Positions 34,015 to 43,600 of a stretch of DNA of 44,628 nt are shown here, piece by piece. A program made the position numbers and the translations under genes. The notes below the pieces were generated by a model. That model ran no database searches. It worked only from the letters and a program-made list of their open reading frames with translations, and was not told the DNA's origin. Origin of the DNA: Bacteroidia bacterium. Its GTDB lineage: Bacteria; Bacteroidota; Bacteroidia; NS11-12g; UBA955. How positions within the stretch are numbered: position 1 is the first letter of the stretch; each line of letters begins with the position of its first letter. The stretch covers positions 5,995 to 50,622 of the forward strand of contig JAOASJ010000066.1 in the NCBI GenBank assembly GCA_030158725.1. The letters run 5' to 3'.

Positions 34015-35562
34015 TCAACCGCCCCAATTTTCCCTATCCAAACTTCTATATTGAATGGCTTCAGCGAGGTGTTCGGTTTTAATTTCATTACTATTGTCAA
34101 GATCTGCTATGGTGCGTGCAACTTTTAAAATTCTATCGTAAGCCCTTGCGCTTAGGTTCAGCTTTTGCATAGCGTTTTTAAGAAGTTCAGTACCTAGTTC
34201 ATTAATTGTACAAATATCTTTAATTTTATTTCCTGGCATTTGTGCATTGCAATAAATTCCTGTGTTTTCAGAATAGCGCTCAGATTGAATTTTTCTAGCA
34301 ATTATTACCCTTTCACGCACGCTAGAACTAAATTCATTACTCCTTTTTCTACTTGATAGTTCTTCAAAACTTACGGGCGTCACTTCAATATGAATGTCTA
34401 TTCTATCTAGTAGTGGTCCACTTATTCTACTTAAATATTTTTGTACTATTCCTGGACCGCAAACACATTCTTTTTCGGGATGGTTAAAGAATCCGCAAGG
34501 GCAGGGGTTCATGCTTGCTACCAACATAAAGCCCGCTGGATAATCAACGGAAAATTTTGCTCTAGCAATATTAACTCGTCTATCTTCAAGAGGTTGTCTC
34601 ATTACCTCTAAAACAGTTCGTTTAAATTCTGGTAATTCATCTAAGAAAAGTACACCGTTATGGGCTAAGGAAATTTCTCCAGGTTGAGGCGTATTACCTC
34701 CTCCTACAAGCGCGACATCGCTTATCGTATGGTGTGGCGCTCTAAAAGGTCTTTGTGAAACCAATCCTTTAGAATCAATAAGCCTACCAGCAACAGAATG
34801 AATTTTTGTTGTTTCTAACGCCTCTTCAATTGTCATAGGAGGAAGGATTGAAGGAAGCCTTTTGGCCAGCATTGTTTTACCAGCACCTGGTGGGCCAATA
34901 AGAATAATATTATGACCACCTGCAGCTGCAATTTCCATTGCACGTTTTATATTGTCTTGACCTTGTACATCTGAAAAATCTAAATCGAATTGATACAAAG
35001 CTTTATTGAAATCTTCATTAGATGTATTGGGCTCAGGTAAGAGGTCTGTCTTTTTCCGAAAGAAATTTACAATATCTCTAATATTATCAATCCCATAAAT
35101 ATTTAAACCTTTTACAATTGAAGCTTCAGCAGCATTTGCTTTTGGTAAAATAAATCCTTTAAAACCTTCTTTAAGTGCTTGAACTGCTATAGGCAGAGCG
35201 CCTTTAATAGGCAATACAGAACCATCAAGGGATAATTCACCCATGATAATATACTTTTCAAGTTCAAATGAATCTGATATTTGTTCATCAGCCGCCAATA
35301 AGCCAATGGCAATTGTAAGGTCATAAGCACTACCTTCTTTTTTGATGTCTGCTGGAGCTAAATTTACTACAACTTTTTTACGAGGGAATGTGTATCCATT
35401 ATTTCTAAAAGCTGTTGTAATTCTGGTCCAACTTTCTTTAACGGCATTATCGGGAAGACCGACCATAATAAATTTTGCGCCATCGAGAGATACATTAACT
35501 TCAATTGTGACTGTGTAGGCATTTACGCCGAAAACGGCAGAGCCATAAGTTTTGATAAACAT
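34015..35562 (-). CDS. yifB: YifB/ComM-family Mg chelatase-like AAA+ ATPase
   Basis: With the start at 35560-35562 ([13 protein letters not shown], the family N-terminus) the protein has 515 residues. An upstream start at 35595 would include the promoter box and is rejected. Domains: N-terminal ChlI/Lon-protease-like half (residues 1-180), AAA+ core with Walker [13 protein letters not shown] and Walker [11 protein letters not shown], a Cys-rich [15 protein letters not shown] insert, and the C-terminal Mg-chelatase helical lid. ComM homologues act as hexameric branch-migration helicases in natural transformation; whether that applies here is inference. Confidence 0.93.
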   Translation of the reverse strand: MFIKTYGSAVFGVNAYTVTIEVNVSLDGAKFIMVGLPDNAVKESWTRITTAFRNNGYTFPRKKVVVNLAPADIKKEGSAYDLTIAIGLLAADEQISDSFELEKYIIMGELSLDGSVLPIKGALPIAVQALKEGFKGFILPKANAAEASIVKGLNIYGIDNIRDIVNFFRKKTDLLPEPNTSNEDFNKALYQFDLDFSDVQGQDNIKRAMEIAAAGGHNIILIGPPGAGKTMLAKRLPSILPPMTIEEALETTKIHSVAGRLIDSKGLVSQRPFRAPHHTISDVALVGGGNTPQPGEISLAHNGVLFLDELPEFKRTVLEVMRQPLEDRRVNIARAKFSVDYPAGFMLVASMNPCPCGFFNHPEKECVCGPGIVQKYLSRISGPLLDRIDIHIEVTPVSFEELSSRKRSNEFSSSVRERVIIARKIQSERYSENTGIYCNAQMPGNKIKDICTINELGTELLKNAMQKLNLSARAYDRILKVARTIADLDNSNEIKTEHLAEAIQYRSLDRENWGG

Positions 35563-35577
35563 AGTATTAGTTTTAAC

Positions 35578-35585
35578 CAAAGTTA
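35578..35585 (-). promoter_or_regulatory. -7 promoter box TAACTTTG for yifB
   Basis: An exact TAnnTTTG match on the minus strand, 15 bases from the ATG at 35562; it supports that start. Confidence 0.6.
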
Positions 35586-35740
35586 AGAAATACATTGTAT
35601 TAAAAAAAGACTGAAATCAATAAATAATGTATTTTTTAAGATGTTTTTAGATATTAATAATGTCAACAAGTATAGCTTGATGTTAGAAAGGGTTAAAGTG
35701 TGGTATTTTTTGTCAAAAAAGTTCTTTAATTTATTCTTGA

Positions 35741-35767
35741 TATTCAATGGATTAAATCCATTGAATA
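35741..35767. repeat. 27-base interrupted palindrome
   Basis: Two perfect 13-base arms, TATTCAATGGATT and AATCCATTGAATA, around a single A. No T-run follows on either strand, so a terminator is unlikely. It sits 64 bases upstream of the TPR gene -7 box and could be an operator or an RNA hairpin. Confidence 0.8.
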
Positions 35768-35831
35768 CTAACTGTCTAATTATCAAAACAAGTCAATATT
35801 ATTCGTTAAAACGATGAAAAAAAAGCTAGTT

Positions 35832-35839
35832 AAATTTGA
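35832..35839 (+). promoter_or_regulatory. -7 promoter box TAAATTTG for the TPR gene
   Basis: An exact TAnnTTTG match ending 31 bases before the ATG at 35871. Confidence 0.5.
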
Positions 35840-35870
35840 AATTTATTAGCAATCTATAAAATCCAAACAA

Positions 35871-36413
35871 ATGAATATTACCGAATCATATTTTCTAAAG
35901 GCTTTAAGTAATTATCCCAAAGATATAGAAAAGGTAATTGAAAATTTAAATCAATCACTTTCTTCTGATTATAGGCATGCACCTTCTTTGTGTTTAATGG
36001 GTAAAGTTTTCGCACAAGAAATTAAAGATTATTCTTTGGCAGAGCATTATTTTAAAAAGGCTTTAAAAGCAGATTTTAATTACGCAGAAACCCACATTAA
36101 TTATATCAAATTGCTATTGATTTATGGGAATCTTGATTTAATAGATAAACAGATTGAAATTTCAAAACAAGTAGTAGGTGTAAACCTATGTGAGTTGTAT
36201 CTAGTTAAAGCCAAAGCATTGGAGATGAATAGACATTTTAATGAAGCTATTCAAAACATTGAATACTCCTTAACTTTATCATGTACAGATGAAATAGATA
36301 AGGAACTCGAGGAGTTTAAAAAGAGAATTTTAAGGAAGATGAAAACAAACTTGCTTACTACTAATAATGATGAAATTTCTTTGTACCGTTGGTCAAAGAC
36401 CTACAGTTACTAG
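35871..36413 (+). CDS. Tetratricopeptide-repeat protein
   Basis: A 180-residue all-helical protein with about three to four TPR-like units; the clearest are [39 protein letters not shown] and [28 protein letters not shown] (fragments within residues 40-150). No signal peptide, so it is cytoplasmic, probably a scaffold; the partner is unknown. Its TAG stop at 36411-36413 and the TAG stop of the convergent gmhA gene share the palindrome CTAG (36410-36413). Confidence 0.8.
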   Translation: MNITESYFLKALSNYPKDIEKVIENLNQSLSSDYRHAPSLCLMGKVFAQEIKDYSLAEHYFKKALKADFNYAETHINYIKLLLIYGNLDLIDKQIEISKQVVGVNLCELYLVKAKALEMNRHFNEAIQNIEYSLTLSCTDEIDKELEEFKKRILRKMKTNLLTTNNDEISLYRWSKTYSY

Positions 36414-36976
36414 TTAATGTTTCTCTCAATATAGTCAATAAGGCTATGAATACACTTTATATGTATTTCTTGAGCTCTATCAGCAAATTCAGAATGAGGT
36501 GCTCTAATTTCTACATCACATAAATTGGCCATTTTTCCGCCATCTTTTCCAGTTAAACCTATAACTTTCACCCCAATTTTTCTTGCTACCTCAATTGCAT
36601 TAATAACATTTTTAGAATTACCACTGGTGCTAATAGCTAGTAAAACATCACCTTTTTTTCCTAGAGCTTCAAGATATCTAGAGAAAACAAACTCATATCC
36701 ATAGTCATTTCCTACACAAGCCATGTGACTAACATCTGATATAGCAATTGCAGGAAGAGCCGGTCTATCATTTCTATATCTACCGGTTAATTCTTCTGCA
36801 AAATGCATGGCATCGCAAAGACTTCCGCCATTTCCACAACTGATAATTTTACCGCCATTTTTAATAGATTCCACCATGGTTTTTCCTGCATTTTCCAAGG
36901 CAGTAAAATTCTCTGAATTCGCCAAAAATGTATTTAGAATACTTTGTGCTTCTTCAAAATGTGCTTTAATACTCAT
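36410..36976 (-). CDS. gmhA: Sedoheptulose-7-phosphate isomerase GmhA
   Basis: A 188-residue SIS-domain isomerase making D-glycero-D-manno-heptose 7-phosphate, the first step of ADP-heptose synthesis for LPS. Strong likeness to the E. coli enzyme: [20 protein letters not shown] with catalytic His58 and Glu62, [10 protein letters not shown] (115-124), [10 protein letters not shown] and the C-terminal QEIHIKCIH with His172 and Gln169. It begins 3 bases after the dsbD stop and is therefore co-transcribed with it. Confidence 0.93.
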   Translation of the reverse strand: MSIKAHFEEAQSILNTFLANSENFTALENAGKTMVESIKNGGKIISCGNGGSLCDAMHFAEELTGRYRNDRPALPAIAISDVSHMACVGNDYGYEFVFSRYLEALGKKGDVLLAISTSGNSKNVINAIEVARKIGVKVIGLTGKDGGKMANLCDVEIRAPHSEFADRAQEIHIKCIHSLIDYIERNIN

Positions 36977-36979
36977 ATT

Positions 36980-39148
36980 CTATGGATTTCTTTTTTTAAA
37001 TTCTGCCAAACCATTTTCTAAGAATTTCAAGAACTCTTCAGTGTCAAATTGTTTTTTGTTGATTTCACTTCCTACGGGTGTTTGCAATAAACTTTCAGAA
37101 CCGTCAAGTAAACAATATAAAGGTTGGGAAGTCTTTCCAAAATAACAGATTTCAATTTCTGCATTTTTGTTACCAAGAGTTTTTATTTCTTTTCTGCTAT
37201 ATCTGCCGGTAAACCATTCGTTTGCTGGCAGTTTAACCTTTTTATCATCTACATAAAGGGAAGCAATAACATATTCTTCATTCAGGATTTTTAATACCCT
37301 TGGATCGCTCCAAACCATTTCTTCCATTTTTCTACAATTAACACAACCATGTCCTGTAAAGTCAATAAATAATGGTTTCTTAAGTTCTTTTGAGCATGCT
37401 ACAGCTTCATCATAATCATAGTAACCATTTAGGCCATGTGCAATATGAAAGTCTTGAGAATAATTAGGCTTTTTGCAAACATTTCCTTTAATACCTTGCG
37501 CTTCTCTAATATTTCTTGAAATATCAAAGTCTTGAGTGCTCATAGGTGGTAGATATCCAGAAAGGAATTTAAGTGGCGCTCCCCATAAACCTGGTATCAT
37601 GTATACTACAAATGACAAAGTGCATACAGCTAATAGTAGTCTAGGTACTTTTAGATAAGGCATATCGCTATCATGAGAAAACTTAATTTTACCAAGCAGA
37701 TACAAACCCATTAAAGCAAAAATTATAATCCAAAGACTTAAATAAACTTCTCGATCTAATATATGCCAATGGTAGGTTTGGTCTACAATACTTAAAAATT
37801 TAAGAGATAGAGCAAGCTCTAAGAATCCGAAAATTACTTTTACACTGTTTAACCAACCACCAGATTTTGGCAGATTACTTAACCAATTTGGAAATATAGC
37901 AAATAATGAAAATGGAAGAGCAAATGCCAATCCGAAGCCCATCATTGCAATAACCGGTCTGAGAAATTCACCACCAGCACTTTGAACTAAAACTGAACCA
38001 ACAATTGGACCTGTGCAAGAAAATGAAACAATTGCCAAAGTTAAAGCCATAAAGAAAATTCCATATAGACCTCCTTTATCTGCTTGCCTATCAACTTTAT
38101 TAGTTAGTGATGTCGGAAGTACAATTTCGAATGCTCCGAAAAAACTAAAAGCAAAGATTAAAAATATTATAAAGAATAAAATATTTGGAAGCCAATGGGT
38201 TGAAATAAAATTACCAGCATCTGCTCCAAATGCAAAAGCGGTAAGTGTTCCAATTACAACGTAAATACCTATAATTGAAATACCAAAAAACAACCCGTTC
38301 AATATTGCTTTTCTTTTGCTTTTCTTGTCCTTGAGAAAAAAGGACACTGTCATTGGAATCATTGGGAAAACGCACGGAGTTAACAAACCTGCTAGACCAG
38401 ATAAAAATGCTAAAAGAAATAAGCCCCAATTACTTTCTTTGTCGGTTTCTGATTGTTCACCGTTAAATGTTTTGTTTATACATTTGCTTTTATCTTCAAA
38501 ATTACTAAGTCTGTAAGAACAGTTTTTGCATGAAGAATCAACAATGACCTTATTAGAATCTGAGGCAGAGGTATTCTCAATTTTAACCACTGTATCAATT
38601 GATTCAACAACTATTGGAGTTTCTAATACTTCAGTTTTTTGATCACATTTTGTAGGATTTCCAGTGGCTTTTAAATTTGCCGAGAAAGGAAGGGGAATTA
38701 GTCCTCCAAAGTTAAAACATTGGGTTTCAGTGCACCATTGACCTTCAATATTTCCTTTAATTAATACAGAGTTGCTCAGTATTTTAATTTTTTGATGAAC
38801 TTCTGCTTGATTAAAAAATTCACCTAATTCACATTTAAAAATATCATCTATGATTTTTTTATCTCCTACGCTAAATGGCTCACCAACTAGGCAAAAGCTT
38901 GAGTTTTGTGTGAAATTAAAAATAAGTTTTAGAGGCCCAATGTCGCATTTGTTAAAGGTGCTATACATGTGAATTCCAGCCGGAATCTTCGCCTTAAAAA
39001 TAATTTCCACTACATCGCCAGTTTTAGGGCTATTGTTATTAAAACTAATTTTAAAAACAGGGTCTGGAGGTGCATCATTTTGAGCAACAGACAATTGGCT
39101 AAACAAAAAAGTGCTTATGCAAAGAAATAATAATTTTAAATGACTCAT
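36980..39148 (-). CDS. dsbD: Thiol:disulfide interchange protein DsbD-like
   Basis: A 722-residue membrane protein from the ATG at 39146-39148 (MSHLKLLFLCISTFLFSQ signal peptide); an upstream in-frame ATG at 39280 would add 44 residues covering the promoter and is rejected. Layout: N-terminal periplasmic DsbD-alpha-like domain with CTETQC, a central eight-helix DsbD domain with the redox cysteines in LTPCVFPMIPMT and SFSCTGPIVGS, and a C-terminal thioredoxin-like domain with CVNC (in GHGCVNCRKMEE). It carries electrons from cytoplasmic thioredoxin to periplasmic substrates. gmhA follows. Confidence 0.93.
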   Translation of the reverse strand: MSHLKLLFLCISTFLFSQLSVAQNDAPPDPVFKISFNNNSPKTGDVVEIIFKAKIPAGIHMYSTFNKCDIGPLKLIFNFTQNSSFCLVGEPFSVGDKKIIDDIFKCELGEFFNQAEVHQKIKILSNSVLIKGNIEGQWCTETQCFNFGGLIPLPFSANLKATGNPTKCDQKTEVLETPIVVESIDTVVKIENTSASDSNKVIVDSSCKNCSYRLSNFEDKSKCINKTFNGEQSETDKESNWGLFLLAFLSGLAGLLTPCVFPMIPMTVSFFLKDKKSKRKAILNGLFFGISIIGIYVVIGTLTAFAFGADAGNFISTHWLPNILFFIIFLIFAFSFFGAFEIVLPTSLTNKVDRQADKGGLYGIFFMALTLAIVSFSCTGPIVGSVLVQSAGGEFLRPVIAMMGFGLAFALPFSLFAIFPNWLSNLPKSGGWLNSVKVIFGFLELALSLKFLSIVDQTYHWHILDREVYLSLWIIIFALMGLYLLGKIKFSHDSDMPYLKVPRLLLAVCTLSFVVYMIPGLWGAPLKFLSGYLPPMSTQDFDISRNIREAQGIKGNVCKKPNYSQDFHIAHGLNGYYDYDEAVACSKELKKPLFIDFTGHGCVNCRKMEEMVWSDPRVLKILNEEYVIASLYVDDKKVKLPANEWFTGRYSRKEIKTLGNKNAEIEICYFGKTSQPLYCLLDGSESLLQTPVGSEINKKQFDTEEFLKFLENGLAEFKKRNP

Positions 39149-39164
39149 AATATTATTGAGGATA

Positions 39165-39194
39165 CAAAAATAAGAAGTATGGAGCAGTTGGCAA
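39165..39194 (-). promoter_or_regulatory. Promoter of dsbD-gmhA: TTG-N19-TATTTTTG
   Basis: On the minus strand an exact -7 box TATTTTTG (39165-39172) is preceded by TTG (39192-39194) with a 19-base spacer. The box ends 16 bases before the dsbD ATG and fixes that start. Confidence 0.7.
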
Positions 39195-39299
39195 TGAAAA
39201 GCATAAAACTGTGTAATAAAGTGAAATATTTTTAAGTTAATGAAATAAAGGGTAGTGTATATGTTGACAATATAAATCAATCATTAGTTGCTTTGGATA

Positions 39300-39307
39300 T
39301 ATTTTTG
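39300..39307 (+). promoter_or_regulatory. -7 promoter box TATTTTTG for the GH73-LysM gene
   Basis: An exact TAnnTTTG match ending 9 bases before the ATG at 39317. Confidence 0.6.
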
Positions 39308-39316
39308 TGCGAATAA

Positions 39317-40552
39317 ATGAAGTTTAGAATATTCCTAATATTATCTTTTCTAATATTTAAAAATGCTGTATCACAAACAATTACAGTTAAACAATATATA
39401 GATACATTCAAAAACATTGCAATGAAAGAGATGTTGGAATATAAAATTCCAGCAAGTATTACTTTGGCTCAAGGTTTATTGGAAAGTGGAAGTGGAAATA
39501 GCAGATTGGCTAAACAAGGCAATAATCACTTTGGGATAAAATGCAAGAAAGATTGGACTGGATGTACAATTTTGGAAGATGACGATGCTTTGCAAGAATG
39601 TTTTAGATGTTATTCAAAAGCAGAAGATTCATATAAGGACCATTCTAGGTTTTTAAAAGAAAATAAAAGGTACGCCGCATTATTTACTTTGGATATTTCT
39701 GATTATAAATCTTGGGCGAAGGGTTTATTAGCAGCAGGTTATGCTACGAATCAAAAATATGCTGAGTTGTTGATCAGTACAATTGAGAGAAATAAATTGA
39801 TGCAGTATGATTCAATGATTTTGTCAGGTTATAATCCTTATAACACTCAAGTTCCTGCTCGTATTGATATAGTATATAATAAGGTTCCTTCTACAGTGGT
39901 TCAACAAAATGAAACTATAGATAAAATTGCAAATGTTAATAATAAGACAATTAATAAAATAATTAAATACAACGACTTAAATTTTCATTCGAACATCGAG
40001 CCAGGTGATGTACTGTATTTGAAACCGAAGAAAAGAAAGGCCAGTGTATCTAATCATGAAGTTAAAGAGGGAGAGACCATGTGGGAAATTTCCCAGAAGT
40101 ATGCCATTAGGATAAGCTCTTTGTATAAAAAGAATTTGATGGAAGTGGGAACAGAACCTAAGGCAGGAGTAATTTTAAATTTACAAAGTAAAGCTAGTTC
40201 TAGACCAGATACTATCAGTAGTGATGAATCTCAAAGAATAACGGATAATTTTATAATACATTATGTGTCTATGGGCGAAACTCTATATAGTATCTCTCAA
40301 AAGTATAATGTAACAGTTGAAGAAATCAAACTTAAAAATGGTCTTAAAAATGATCAAATTAGTTTGGGCATGGAATTGAAAATAGAGAAATCTAAAAAAG
40401 GTGCAATAATTGTTTATAAAGTTCAATCAGGAGATACACTATATAGTATTTCTAAGAAATTTAATGTTTCTGTTGAGGAAATTAAACTTTGGAATAAAAT
40501 CACCGATAATTCTATAAATGTGGGCCAAAACATTGAGATAAGAACACGATGA
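39317..40552 (+). CDS. Glucosaminidase (GH73) with four LysM domains
   Basis: A 411-residue secreted cell-wall hydrolase: signal peptide MKFRIFLILSFLIFKNAVSQ, then a GH73 glucosaminidase domain (25-165) with the catalytic Glu56 in LAQGLLESGSGNS and NHFGIKCKKDW. Four LysM peptidoglycan-binding modules follow; the first two are divergent, while the third (GETLYSISQKYNVTVEEIKL) and fourth (GDTLYSISKKFNVSVEEIKL) are near copies, also at DNA level, which points to a recent duplication. It would cleave beta-1,4 linkages after GlcNAc in peptidoglycan. It is divergent from dsbD. Confidence 0.92.
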   Translation: MKFRIFLILSFLIFKNAVSQTITVKQYIDTFKNIAMKEMLEYKIPASITLAQGLLESGSGNSRLAKQGNNHFGIKCKKDWTGCTILEDDDALQECFRCYSKAEDSYKDHSRFLKENKRYAALFTLDISDYKSWAKGLLAAGYATNQKYAELLISTIERNKLMQYDSMILSGYNPYNTQVPARIDIVYNKVPSTVVQQNETIDKIANVNNKTINKIIKYNDLNFHSNIEPGDVLYLKPKKRKASVSNHEVKEGETMWEISQKYAIRISSLYKKNLMEVGTEPKAGVILNLQSKASSRPDTISSDESQRITDNFIIHYVSMGETLYSISQKYNVTVEEIKLKNGLKNDQISLGMELKIEKSKKGAIIVYKVQSGDTLYSISKKFNVSVEEIKLWNKITDNSINVGQNIEIRTR

Positions 40553-40577
40553 TTGATTGTTAACAATGATAATAATG

Positions 40578-40613
40578 TGACAAAAATTTAAGTATTTTAT
40601 CATTTTTTTGTCA
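40578..40613. repeat. Inverted repeat after the GH73-LysM gene
   Basis: TGACAAAAA (40578-40586) and TTTTTGTCA (40605-40613), 9 bases each, with an 18-base loop. It may act as a poor terminator for the preceding gene; the stem is almost all A-T. Confidence 0.35.
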
Positions 40614-40639
40614 TAATCTTAGTTAAAGGCAAATATTTA

Positions 40640-40670
40640 TTTGTTTTTTTTGATAACTTGTCTATTTTTG
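40640..40670 (+). promoter_or_regulatory. Canonical promoter TTTG-N19-TATTTTTG of the giant surface-protein gene
   Basis: TTTG (40640-40643), 19-base spacer, exact -7 box TATTTTTG (40663-40670). Both elements match the Bacteroidota consensus, the best promoter in the window, in line with the strong codon bias of the gene. The box ends 28 bases before the ATG. Confidence 0.75.
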
Positions 40671-40698
40671 GACCATAATAATTATTACAATCTGCATT

Positions 40699-43600
40699 AT
40701 GAAAAAATTAATTACAAATTTAAAAATGCTAAAGCTTATGCTTGTAGCCTTACTGCTGAGCGCAGTGGGACTAGACGCAAATGCCCAAGCAGCACCGTGG
40801 TGTGACGGTTATCACATGTACAACAACACGACCAATTACACGTCGAGTAATTACATCTTTGCTCTAGAGCAAATTCGTATTAGTGTTGGAACTCAAGTTA
40901 TTTATAACCACGCTGCTGACGGATATAGCGGTGGTTCTTCTTGTGGTCTTGAGTGGAGATTATCTAATAGCCCTTCAAGAGCTTTAGATTTAACAGCTGG
41001 TAATACTTACACAGTAGAAGCTAGTGGTTCTAGTGGATCTTATGCTTATGGCGGATCAATTGGAGTATTTATCGATTTTAACAACGATAAAGATTTTCTT
41101 GATGCTGGTGAGTATTTAGGTAGTTTTTCTGTTCCTGGAACAGTTCAAGTTCCTTCAACTTTAGGATCAAAAACTTTTACTATCCCTTGTAACGTTACAC
41201 CTAGTGCAACTCGTATGAGAGTAGTAGGTAACTATTCAGGTTATCCAATGAATGCTTCTTATGGTTGTTCAACTTGTTCAGGTCCTCCATATTATGGAGA
41301 AACTGTAGATTTTAGTATTAACCTTGTATTACCTACAAGTGTTTCTGCTAATTTTGTTGCTCCAAGCAGTGTTTGGGTAAAAACAGTTAACAAATTCATC
41401 AATAGCAACCAATCAGGTTATACTGAACATGCATGGGATGCTAACAATGATGGAACTTGGGAACAAAGAGGTGTTACTCCAAACTATAGCAATTCTCAAT
41501 TCTTATGGTCAACTCCAGGAAACAAATGTGTAAAATTAAGAAGCACAAACTGTTTAGGTAGAGATAGTATTGTTAAATGTTTTAACGTAGTAGCTCCAAC
41601 AGCAATTCCAGTTGTTGATTTTGTTGCTGATAGAGTTTTAATCGAGCAATATGAATCAATGCAATTATTTGATTTGTCATCTAATGGACCATATGATTGG
41701 ACATGGGATGTATATGACTCAACTACTTACGCTTCATCAGGATACTATCCAAACTTAACCGATGGTGATTTGTATTCAGATCCTTGGGGTAATGGTAACA
41801 ACGAATTTACAAGAAACCCTGAGTTTGCGTTTGACGTACCAGGATGCTATACTGTTGTTTTAACAGCAAGAAATGATGTTGGTCCTTCAGCTCCAAAAAG
41901 AAAAGTATGTTATGTAACTGTAACATTACCTACTCAATATAACTTAGGTTATGGTACTTATGGTCCAAACAACGACAACGTTGTTGGAAGTCCAAGTGGA
42001 ACTATTTTTGATGATGGTGGTCCAAACTTAAGCTACGGTGGTGGTCAAGGTTTAGGAACTCGTTCATATTTACAAATCACTCCATGTAATGCTTCTAAAA
42101 TTGTGTTAAAAATGACTCAATTGAAGTTTAAAGATGCAGCTGATAAATTAAGTGTTTGGGATGGTAAAACACCAGGTGGACCAGGAACAACATTGTTGGC
42201 TTCATGGGGTTCAAATTCTAAAGCACCTCAAACTGTAACTGCAACAAGCGGTAGCATGTATTTGTTATTCGAATCTGATGCTGCTGGTACTGACTCTGGA
42301 TACGCTGGATCATATACTTCAGAATTAGGACCTGCTTCATTGCCAGTTCCATCATTCTCTACCAACACTGTTCCAAGCTATAATGCTACACCAGTATTGT
42401 TCACAAACACAACTTCAAACATTGTAGGTGTTCCAACTTGGGAATGGACAATTGATGACAATCAAGTTGCTAGAAATGCAAACAAAGACTTTAGATATAC
42501 TTTCTACACAGATGGTCAATACAAAGTTTGTTTAGAAATTAAATCTTGTGTTGGAAATAACAAATCTTGTACAACTATTGACGTTGTTACTCCAAGCACA
42601 CAAACAACTTTAGATTTCATCGCTTCTAACCGTCGCCCGAACATCAACGTTGATATAACTACATTGAGACCTCTTAGCGATAAAGCTAACAGATTTGAAT
42701 GGACTATATTCCCAGCTACATATACTTTAATGAACCCACCTGCAGGTCCATCTACATATGGCACAGGTTTCATTAAATATAATGCTACACCAGGTGATAG
42801 TATCCCAACTCCAAGATTGAAATTTACAAGCCCTGGATGTTACACTATTACTTTAAAAGCTTACAACTCATTAGACCCAACCAATACAACAAAAACTGTA
42901 GTTAAAAACAAGTTTATTTGTGCTTTGGATTACTGCTCACCTTCAGCTTATATCTTAAGCAGTGACGTAGGAATCAACAGAGTAAAAGTATTAGATGGTT
43001 CTACTGAATTAATCAACAACTATTCTACTTCAGGTGTTGCTAGTTACACTAACTACAGCAATACAATTCAAGCTAATTTAACTTTCGGTAAATCTTACAG
43101 CTTAGAAGTTTCTAGAACTGGTACTGTTGACCCAGCTAACAGAAAAGCATGGATTGACTGGAACATTGATGGTGACTTTGATGATGCTGGTGAGCAAATT
43201 TTAACTGAAGGCAGCACATACAACTCTACAGTTAATGTATCATTCACTGTGCCTGCTTTAGCTCAATCTTTTGAAGGTTTAACTAAATTGAGAATTGCTG
43301 CAAACTACAACAACGAAAGCACCACTAACTGTGGTCCAATCACTGCTGGTGAGTTTGAAGATTATGGTATCGTTTTATACAACGACAACAATCCTCCAGT
43401 AATTACTTTGAATGGTAATGACACTGTTAGAATTGAAGTAGGTACTTCATACACTGACGCTGGTGCTACTGCATATGATGCTTCAGAAGGTCCATTGACT
43501 CCAATTGGAACAACTGACTTAGATGCAACTGTTACTGGTTTATACACTTATGAATATAACGTAACTGATAAATCTGGTAACAAAGCTGCTCCTGCAATTC

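Larger units (their letters stand above)
35563..35870. other. 308-base divergent intergenic region between yifB and the TPR gene
   Basis: No gene is supported; a 67-codon minus-strand frame here looks spurious. It contains the yifB -7 box (35578-35585, minus), a 27-base palindrome (35741-35767) and the TPR gene -7 box (35832-35839, plus). Confidence 0.6.

Noticed and set aside
35583-35786. 67-codon minus-strand frame between yifB and the TPR gene
   Set aside because: It overlaps the yifB promoter box and the 27-base palindrome, has biased low-complexity composition and no family resemblance; judged non-coding.
38013-38516. Plus-strand frames of 66-83 codons within dsbD
   Set aside because: They lie entirely inside the DsbD membrane domain on the opposite strand and have no independent start signals.
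39149-39280. 44-residue N-terminal extension of DsbD
   Set aside because: It would place the promoter (39165-39194) inside the gene and put the signal peptide in the middle of the protein.
39900-40552. Repeated LysM sequence as a possible recombination repeat or CRISPR-like array
   Set aside because: The similarity is explained by duplicated LysM protein modules of normal length; there are no regular short repeats with unique spacers.
40578-40613. Long inverted repeat after the GH73-LysM gene as a strong terminator
   Set aside because: The stem is nearly all A-T with an 18-base loop and no T-run directly after it; listed only as a weak repeat.
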